From NCBI GenBank assembly GCA_017615135.1, contig JAGAAU010000172.1:1-9825 (forward strand): a stretch of DNA of 9,825 bases, in the 5' to 3' direction. Source of the stretch: Bacteroidales bacterium. Its GTDB lineage: Bacteria; Bacteroidota; Bacteroidia; Bacteroidales; UBA932. The position numbers were made by a program, and so were the translations under genes. The stretch's first letter is position 1. Each line of letters begins with the position of its first letter. The notes under the pieces were generated by a model. The model saw only the letters and a program-made list of their open reading frames with translations. It had not been told where the DNA came from and made no database searches. Of the stretch, positions 5,446 through 9,825 are shown one piece after another.

Positions 5446-6441
5446 ATGGCTATTACAGCAGCAGATGTAATGAAACTGCGGAAGATGACCTCCGCCGGAA
5501 TGATGGATTGCAAGAAGGCCCTTGAAGAGGCCAACGGCGATTTCGAGAAGGCTATAGGCATTATCCGTGAGAAAGGCAAGCTGGTTGCAGCCAAGAGGGC
5601 TGACCGCGAGACTTCCGAAGGTGCGGTGAAGGCACGTATCCAGGGTAACAAGGGAATCCTTGTCTGCCTTGGTTGCGAGACAGACTTCGTTAGCCGCAAC
5701 TCCGATTTCCAGGCTCTCGCCGAGGCTATCGCAGATGTGGCCATCGCCAACTGTCCCGCAGATCTCGAAGCTCTGAAGGCTTGCAAGATGGCTGACGGTT
5801 ACACCGTTGAGGAAGCCGTCGAGGCCCAGACCGGCAAAACCGGTGAGAAGCACGTCCTCGTAGGTTATGCTCTCGTAGAGGCTCCCTTCGTAGTCGAGTA
5901 CATCCACAAGATCAATGGAAAACTCGGTGCACTGGTAGGCTTCAATAAGGAAGTTCCCACCGAACTCGCAAAGGGTGTCGTGATGCAGGTTGCATCCATG
6001 AACCCCGTCTCCCTCTCCAAGGAAGACTGCCCTCAGGCCACCATCGACAACGAACTGGCGGTTGCAGTGCAGAAAACCCGCGAGGAGCTCGTGCAGAAGG
6101 CAGTCGACGCCGCCCTCAAGAAGGTCGGTATCAATCCTGCCCACGTAGACAGCGAGGATCATATCGAGTCCAACACCTCCAAGGGATGGATTACTCCCGA
6201 ACAGGCCGCCCAGGCCCGCGAGATCATCAAGACCGTGGGTGCAGAGAAGGCAGCCAGCCTGAACGAGCAGATGATTCAGAACATCGCCGCAGGCCGTCTC
6301 CAGAAGTTCTTCAAGGAGCAGACCCTTCTCGAGCAGGACTATCAGATGTCCGACGAGAAGATGACTGTTGCCCAGGCTATCGCCGCCGTCGACAAAGACG
6401 CAAAGGTAACCGTCTTCAAGCGCTTCTCTCTGAACGACTAA
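5446..6441 (+). CDS. tsf: Elongation factor Ts
   Basis: The product is 331 aa and exchanges GDP for GTP on EF-Tu. It has the N-terminal UBA-like domain (4-40, including the signature [19 protein letters not shown], 11-29), the ETDFVSRN motif (78-85) that contacts EF-Tu, the core repeat with [13 protein letters not shown] (152-164), and the C-terminal [15 protein letters not shown] (294-308). It is longer than the 283 aa E. coli protein because of inserted sequence around 190-260, which is normal for Bacteroidota. It follows rpsB by 31 bases without a promoter, so it should be cotranscribed, and it is the last gene before a strong terminator. Confidence 0.97.
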   Translation: MAITAADVMKLRKMTSAGMMDCKKALEEANGDFEKAIGIIREKGKLVAAKRADRETSEGAVKARIQGNKGILVCLGCETDFVSRNSDFQALAEAIADVAIANCPADLEALKACKMADGYTVEEAVEAQTGKTGEKHVLVGYALVEAPFVVEYIHKINGKLGALVGFNKEVPTELAKGVVMQVASMNPVSLSKEDCPQATIDNELAVAVQKTREELVQKAVDAALKKVGINPAHVDSEDHIESNTSKGWITPEQAAQAREIIKTVGAEKAASLNEQMIQNIAAGRLQKFFKEQTLLEQDYQMSDEKMTVAQAIAAVDKDAKVTVFKRFSLND

Positions 6442-6457
6442 GGCTTGCATTTCATTC

Positions 6458-6491
6458 AAAGAGCCGGCATCATCGATGTCGGCTCTTTTTT
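6458..6491 (+). terminator. Rho-independent terminator of the rpsB-tsf operon
   Basis: AGAGCCGGCATC (6460-6471) pairs with GATGTCGGCTCT (6475-6486) through 12 pairs, one of them G·U, with a 3-base loop (ATC). Two further A-T pairs are possible outside. A run of six T residues ends at 6491. It stands 16 bases after the tsf stop. The -7 box of the next operon begins two bases later. Confidence 0.92.
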
Positions 6492-6492
6492 G

Positions 6493-6500
6493 TATATTTG
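6493..6500 (+). promoter_or_regulatory. -7 promoter element for the flippase-PPIase operon
   Basis: TATATTTG is an exact match to TAnnTTTG and is followed by CGG, as at rplM. No TTG is found 19-21 bases upstream, where the tsf terminator stem lies, so the -33 element is weak or absent. Transcription would start near 6504-6509, at or within a few bases of the ATG at 6506. Confidence 0.5.
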
Positions 6501-6505
6501 CGGTA

Positions 6506-7948
6506 ATGAATCTGAAGGCGCTGGCGAAAGATACGGCTATTTACGGCCTGAGCAGCATAGTGGGAAGGTTTCTTAACTACCTTCTGGTGCCGCTGTATAC
6601 CACGATGATACCTGCGTCGTGCGGCGGTTACGGTACGGTTACGAACCTATATGCCTATACCGCTCTGCTTCTGGCAATCCTGACCTTTGGTATGGAGACC
6701 ACCCTTTTCCGCTTTTCCGGCAAGGAAGGGGAGGACCCGGACAGGGTTTACGGCACAACGCTGAAGATGGTAGGTGCGGTGGCGCTGTTTTTTGCCGTCT
6801 CCGTGCTGGTTCTGCTTAAACCGATTGCCGGGGCCCTGGGTTATTCAGCGCATCCCTGGTATGTGGGCTGCATGGCGTTGATAGTGTCTATGGATGCCTT
6901 TCAGGCCATTATGTTCAGCCGGTTGCGGCAGCAGCGGAAGGCAATGAAGTTCATGCTCTGCAAATTTGCCTTCATCATTCCGAACATCCTGCTGAACCTT
7001 TTCGTGTTTCTGGTGCTTTCGCGCCATTATCAGCTGCCGGACGGCGGAGTTGGATTCATTTTCCTTGTAAATCTTGCGTGTACGGCGTCTGTGTTCCTCT
7101 GGTTTATTCCCGAGCTCAAGGGTTTGGGCTATGGTTTCGACAAAGACCTGGCCCGCCGCATGCTCCGTTATACCTGGCCGCTGCTTTTGCTGTCGCTGGT
7201 GGGCATACTCAATCAGGTGGCGGACAAGATTCTTTATCCCTGGCTGGTGCCTGGCCCCGAGGGGAAGGTGCAGCTTGGAATTTATGGTGCCTGTGTGAAG
7301 ATTGCGATGATTCTTTCCCTGCTCACCCAGGCCTTCCGTTATGCCTACGAGCCTATAGTGTTCGGGGAGTCCCGCAGCAAGGACAGTCCGGCCACCCTCT
7401 CGGACGGAATGAAGTACTTTATCATTTTCAGTCTTCTGGCATTCCTGGCGGTAATGTTTTATCTGCCTCTGCTTAAATACTTTGTGGGTGCAACCTACTG
7501 GGAAGGCATGAAGGTGGTGCCGGTGGTGATGGCGGCTGAAATCTGCATGGGCATCTATTTCAACCTGTCATTCTGGTACAAACTCTCGGACAAAACCGTC
7601 TGGGGCGCTATTCTCAGCGGCATCGGAGCGATGGTAATGATAGGCCTGAATGTGCTGCTGGTTCCTCGGATGGGATATATGGGCTGTGCATGGGCCGGAC
7701 TTGCCGGATACGGCAGCGCGATGCTGCTCAGTTATTTTATCGGCAGCAGGAAATATCCTGTAAAGTACGATTTGCGCAGCGCCCTCTTTTTTACGCTTCT
7801 GGCCCTTGCGCTTCTGGCCGCGTCGCACGTTTTTAGCCTTGCGGGGATGGGGACCGTAGCGCTTATGGCGGCAGACACCTTGCTGCTGGGCATATATGTG
7901 CTTTTCGTGCTGAAGAGCCTTAGAAAACAAAAATCAACCGTTATTTGA
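6506..7948 (+). CDS. Polysaccharide flippase, MATE/MOP superfamily (Wzx/RfbX-like)
   Basis: The product is 480 aa, an integral inner-membrane protein with about 12-14 hydrophobic segments spread over the full length. The family moves lipid-linked oligosaccharides across the inner membrane for O-antigen or capsule assembly. The N-terminus LAKDTAIYGLSSIVGRFLNYLLVPLYT (residues 6-32) is the characteristic Bacteroidota polysaccharide-export form, and FGMETTLFRF (60-69) is the conserved second-helix motif. I chose ATG 6506 rather than the upstream 6476 because the latter reads back through the terminator stem and because MNLKALAKDTA fits the family start. The PPIase gene follows 2 bases after the stop, so they form an operon. 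Substrate cannot be told from sequence; no polysaccharide cluster is adjacent except the Stealth gene at 8723. Confidence 0.88.
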   Translation: MNLKALAKDTAIYGLSSIVGRFLNYLLVPLYTTMIPASCGGYGTVTNLYAYTALLLAILTFGMETTLFRFSGKEGEDPDRVYGTTLKMVGAVALFFAVSVLVLLKPIAGALGYSAHPWYVGCMALIVSMDAFQAIMFSRLRQQRKAMKFMLCKFAFIIPNILLNLFVFLVLSRHYQLPDGGVGFIFLVNLACTASVFLWFIPELKGLGYGFDKDLARRMLRYTWPLLLLSLVGILNQVADKILYPWLVPGPEGKVQLGIYGACVKIAMILSLLTQAFRYAYEPIVFGESRSKDSPATLSDGMKYFIIFSLLAFLAVMFYLPLLKYFVGATYWEGMKVVPVVMAAEICMGIYFNLSFWYKLSDKTVWGAILSGIGAMVMIGLNVLLVPRMGYMGCAWAGLAGYGSAMLLSYFIGSRKYPVKYDLRSALFFTLLALALLAASHVFSLAGMGTVALMAADTLLLGIYVLFVLKSLRKQKSTVI

Positions 7949-7950
7949 AT

Positions 7951-8607
7951 ATGAGAAAATTCATCCCGGCCATCATGGCTGCCGCCGCTACAGTTGCGGC
8001 TGTCTCCTGCGGAAATTCCGCCAACAGAAAAGTTCAGGACCAGATAGATGAGGTTCCCGTCGAGGATATAACCCCCGTGCCGGAACTGGAGGCTTCCGAC
8101 GAGCCAATCTTCGATATAGTCACCAACCTCGGCACTATCCGGGTGAAGTTGTTCAGCAACACTCCCAAGCACCGCGATAACTTCGTGAAACTGGTGCGCA
8201 ACAATTTCTACAAGGGAATACTCTTCCACAGGGTCATAGACGGATTCATGATTCAGACAGGAGATCCGTACACCAAAGAACCTTCGAAGCGTCAGCTTTA
8301 CGGCACAGGCGGCCCCGGGTACAATATCCCTGCGGAGATAATGCCTGAGAACAAGCATAAGAAGGGCGCCCTGGCAGCAGCGCGCAGGGGAGACGCCGCC
8401 AATCCGCTGAGGGAATCTTCCGGTTCCCAGTTCTACATCGTTCAGAACCCGGTGGCTTGTGCGCAGCTCGACGGCAGCTATACCGTATTCGGTGAAACAC
8501 TGTCCGGCTTCGATGTGATTGATAAGATTGCAAAGGTAGAGACCGATATGCGCGACTGCCCGCTCAACGATGTGAGGATTATTAAGATTGTTCCCGTTAC
8601 CGATTAA
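7951..8607 (+). CDS. Lipoprotein peptidyl-prolyl cis-trans isomerase, cyclophilin type
   Basis: The product is 218 aa. Residues 1-20 form a lipoprotein signal peptide (Met-Arg-Lys, a hydrophobic Ala-rich core, and AAVSC with the lipidated Cys at 20), so the protein should be anchored in the envelope. There is no acidic run after Cys20 of the kind that directs Bacteroidota lipoproteins to the surface, so periplasmic display is more likely. A linker (21-52) leads to a cyclophilin domain (53-216): catalytic Arg94 in LFHRVIDGFMIQTGDP (91-106), GTGGPGYNIPAEI (118-130), and SSGSQFYIVQNP (156-167). The residue matching Trp121 of human cyclophilin A is Gln172 and His126 is Tyr177, as in drug-insensitive bacterial forms. 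ATG 7951 is preferred over TTG 7945, which overlaps the flippase stop. It probably helps folding of exported proteins. Confidence 0.92.
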   Translation: MRKFIPAIMAAAATVAAVSCGNSANRKVQDQIDEVPVEDITPVPELEASDEPIFDIVTNLGTIRVKLFSNTPKHRDNFVKLVRNNFYKGILFHRVIDGFMIQTGDPYTKEPSKRQLYGTGGPGYNIPAEIMPENKHKKGALAAARRGDAANPLRESSGSQFYIVQNPVACAQLDGSYTVFGETLSGFDVIDKIAKVETDMRDCPLNDVRIIKIVPVTD

Positions 8608-8610
8608 TTT

Positions 8611-8625
8611 TGGCACGGTACTTGA
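8611..8625 (+). promoter_or_regulatory. Sigma-54-like -24/-12 promoter upstream of the Stealth gene
   Basis: TGGCAC (8611-8616), 5 bases, then TTGA (8622-8625) follows the sigma-54 consensus TGGCAC-N5-TTGC(A/T). The GG at 8612-8613 and the G at 8624 are at the right distance; the only clear departure is A for C at the -12 GC. It lies 4 bases after the PPIase stop, and the start would be near 8636, leaving a leader of about 87 bases. A weak housekeeping-type candidate also exists (TTTC 8634-8637, N20, TAAATTTT 8658-8665). Confidence 0.45.
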
Positions 8626-8680
8626 TATTTCACCTTTCGAATAGTTTTTTCATAGGTTAAATTTTAGGTTAGAATTGCAA

Positions 8681-8708
8681 GCCGCCTGCGTCGTGAGATG
8701 CGGGCGGT
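8681..8708 (+). other. GNRA-capped 12-bp hairpin in the Stealth gene leader
   Basis: GCCGCCTGCGTC (8681-8692) pairs with GATGCGGGCGGT (8697-8708) by 12 continuous pairs, three of them G·U, around the tetraloop GTGA (8693-8696), a GNRA loop. The stem ends 14 bases before the ATG at 8723, close enough to affect ribosome loading. No T run follows on either strand, so it is not a simple terminator. TAGGTTA is repeated directly just upstream (8653 and 8665). The regulatory role is inferred. Confidence 0.5.
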
Positions 8709-8722
8709 AGTGTGAAATAAGT

Positions 8723-9667
8723 ATGGATTGTATTGATGTAGTTCTGCCTTGGGTAGACGGGAGTGATAGCCGGCTGGCGGCCCTCAGGGCTGAATATGCC
8801 GAAGGGAATGCGCTTACCAACGACGAAGTTGGGGGAGAGACCAGGTATGCCTCGATAGGGGAGATAAAGTACTGTGTGGCCTCTGTTTTCCGCTTTGCTC
8901 CCTTTGTCCGCAAAGTCTTCATCGTAACAGACGGTCAGGATCCGGGATTGCGTCCTATGCTTGAGGAGCATTTTCCGGAAAGGGTAGACGACGTGGTTAT
9001 CGTAGACCATAAGGTGATTTTCCGCGGGCGGGAGGAGTTTCTCCCCACTTTCAATTCAAATTCCATAGATACCCTGATCTGGAATATTCCGGAATTGTCG
9101 GAGCGATTTGTATATCTGAATGACGATTATATGCTAATTGCTCCTGTCTGTCCGTCTGATTTTTTCAGAGGAGACAAGGTGGTGTGCTACGGCGAGTGGT
9201 TCCCTGCCTGGTGGGAGAGGATTTTGCGTAGCCTTCGTCCCGGCCACGTAGGATTCAAGGTATCAATGTTGCGTGCTCTGGAATTGTCCGGTGGCGGCAG
9301 GCGTTTTGTAAATCTGGGGCATGCTCCCTGCCCCATGTTCAAGAGCTGGCATGAAGATTGGGCCCGCCTGAATCCGGAAAAGGTCTGTCATAATCTTAGG
9401 TATAAGTTCAGGCACCGTGATCAGTACGAGGCGCAGGAGATGTTTTACCTTGAGGCGGCCCGCAGGGATAAACTCTGCCTTATAGACGACCGCAAGGCGG
9501 CATTTTATTTCAAACGGAGAAATACCGGAAACTATGTCTCTGATAAACTCCGTGCTTTCGACGCCGTCAAGACCAGAAAATTCGTCTGCTTCAATTCTTT
9601 GAATCAGTGTACTCCAGACGAGATATCGCAGGTGCTTTCCTGGCTGGATAAACGGATATTTGGATAA
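8723..9667 (+). CDS. Stealth-family capsular polysaccharide phosphotransferase
   Basis: The product is 314 aa with the Stealth conserved regions in order: CR1 IDVVLPWVDGSDS (4-16, standard (I/F)DVVYTWVDGSD); CR2 from RYASIGEIKYCVASV (41-55) through FNSNSIDTLIWNIPELSERF to VYLNDDYML (110-138); CR3-like LGHAPCPMFKSW (198-209); and a short C-terminal part (222-275) with the FRHRDQ and NTGNYV stretches resembling CR4. Family members transfer hexose-1-phosphate from nucleotide sugars to growing glycans, making phosphodiester-linked surface polymers; the Asp-Asp of LNDD is in the active region. There is no signal peptide or membrane segment, so it should act in the cytoplasm at the inner membrane face. 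It is a single-gene unit with its own putative promoter, convergent with the tRNA gene. Acceptor and sugar are unknown. Confidence 0.85.
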   Translation: MDCIDVVLPWVDGSDSRLAALRAEYAEGNALTNDEVGGETRYASIGEIKYCVASVFRFAPFVRKVFIVTDGQDPGLRPMLEEHFPERVDDVVIVDHKVIFRGREEFLPTFNSNSIDTLIWNIPELSERFVYLNDDYMLIAPVCPSDFFRGDKVVCYGEWFPAWWERILRSLRPGHVGFKVSMLRALELSGGGRRFVNLGHAPCPMFKSWHEDWARLNPEKVCHNLRYKFRHRDQYEAQEMFYLEAARRDKLCLIDDRKAAFYFKRRNTGNYVSDKLRAFDAVKTRKFVCFNSLNQCTPDEISQVLSWLDKRIFG

Positions 9668-9670
9668 ACG

Positions 9671-9709
9671 AAAAAACGCACAAACCCCGCAAATGCGAAA
9701 TTCGTGCGT
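9671..9709 (-). terminator. Rho-independent terminator of tRNA-Ala
   Basis: On the minus strand ACGCACGAA (9709-9701) pairs with TTTGTGCGT (9684-9676) by 9 pairs, one G·U, and a run of six T (9676-9671) follows. The loop of 16 bases can form a small CGCA/TGCG helix. On the plus strand the same arms contain a mismatch and no T run follows, so it serves the tRNA transcript rather than the Stealth gene, whose stop is 3 bases to the left. Confidence 0.8.
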
Positions 9710-9713
9710 AAAG

Positions 9714-9786
9714 TGGAGATAAGGAGATTCGAACTCCTGACCCCATGCTTGCAAAGCATGTGCTCTACCAGCTGAGCTATACCCCC
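9714..9786 (-). tRNA. tRNA-Ala (anticodon UGC)
   Basis: The minus strand folds as a 73-nt tRNA. The acceptor stem is GGGGGTA (9786-9780) with TATCTCC (9721-9715), including two G·U pairs; the D arm contains AGCTCAGCTGGTAGAGC; the anticodon arm is CATGC-TTTGCAA-GCATG with anticodon TGC; the T arm contains GTTCGAATC; the discriminator base is A (9714). CCA is not encoded (CT follows), as is usual in Bacteroidota. UGC reads GCA and, by wobble, other Ala codons. Upstream DNA (9787-9825) is A/T-rich with a weak -7-like TATTTTCG (9798-9791) that differs from consensus at one base. Confidence 0.96.
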
Positions 9787-9825
9787 AAAACGAAAATAAA
9801 CTTTAAGAAAATTTTCGTAGGCCCG

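Noticed and set aside
5332..6459. 375-codon open frame on the minus strand opposite tsf
   Set aside because: It is an antisense shadow of a biased, highly expressed gene. Its protein has no recognisable domain, and tsf on the plus strand is unmistakable.
6476..6505. Ten-residue extension of the flippase from ATG 6476
   Set aside because: It would be translated from the terminator stem of tsf and across the promoter box; the family start fits ATG 6506.
7732..8616. 294-codon open frame on the minus strand opposite the PPIase and flippase end
   Set aside because: It lies antisense to two recognised genes with normal family motifs. There is no promoter or known domain.
9263..9754. Minus-strand frame of 163 codons running through the tRNA-Ala gene into the Stealth gene
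   Set aside because: It crosses a tRNA and its terminator and is antisense to a recognised gene.
9791..9817. Inverted repeat CGAAAAT / ATTTTCG upstream of tRNA-Ala
   Set aside because: Short and made of A/T runs in a promoter-like region; chance is a sufficient explanation. No att-site or second copy is visible.

Overview
The window reads as a chromosomal core segment of a Bacteroidales bacterium (phylum Bacteroidota). Four things point there: promoters of the TTTG-N19-21-TAnnTTTG type with almost no Shine-Dalgarno sequences; r-protein N-termini typical of the group (S2 starts MSRTNF, L13 starts (V/M)DTxSYKT); a B-type di-heme fumarate reductase cytochrome b; and a lipid A kinase of the Bacteroides kind. 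Genus cannot be settled from the sequence alone. I see no mobile element, CRISPR array, integrase or phage gene, and the window is densely packed.

Left part (1-2680): the 3' end of a tRNA-dihydrouridine synthase gene overlaps lpxK (lipid A 4'-kinase) on the plus strand. lpxK runs tail to tail into the minus-strand pyrH-frr pair (UMP kinase, ribosome recycling factor), and the last 11 bases of lpxK and frr overlap. pyrH has a recognisable promoter that lies back to back with the promoter of the next plus-strand gene.

Middle part (2684-6491): a lone cytochrome b subunit gene (frdC/sdhC) is not followed by its usual partners frdA and frdB. Next comes the translation cluster rplM-rpsI-(181-nt structured gap)-rpsB-tsf, which closes with a strong rho-independent terminator. 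The frdC-rplM gap is unusual: the rplM promoter sits inside the ascending arm of what looks like the frdC terminator, and a perfect 16-bp palindrome covers its -33 element.

Right part (6493-9825): a MATE/MOP-type polysaccharide flippase and a cyclophilin-type lipoprotein peptidyl-prolyl isomerase form a two-gene operon. It starts at a -7 box only a few bases before the ATG, so the message may be leaderless. A Stealth-family sugar-phosphate transferase gene follows behind a sigma-54-like promoter and a GNRA-capped 12-bp hairpin. A minus-strand tRNA-Ala(UGC) with its own terminator ends the window.

The genes fall into two themes: translation and nucleotide supply (dus, pyrH, frr, rplM, rpsI, rpsB, tsf, tRNA-Ala) and cell envelope (lpxK, flippase, periplasmic PPIase, Stealth transferase). 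I did not find a wholly new multi-gene system. The most interesting signals are regulatory: the nested terminator/promoter at rplM, the rpsB leader, and the sigma-54-like/hairpin leader of the Stealth gene.
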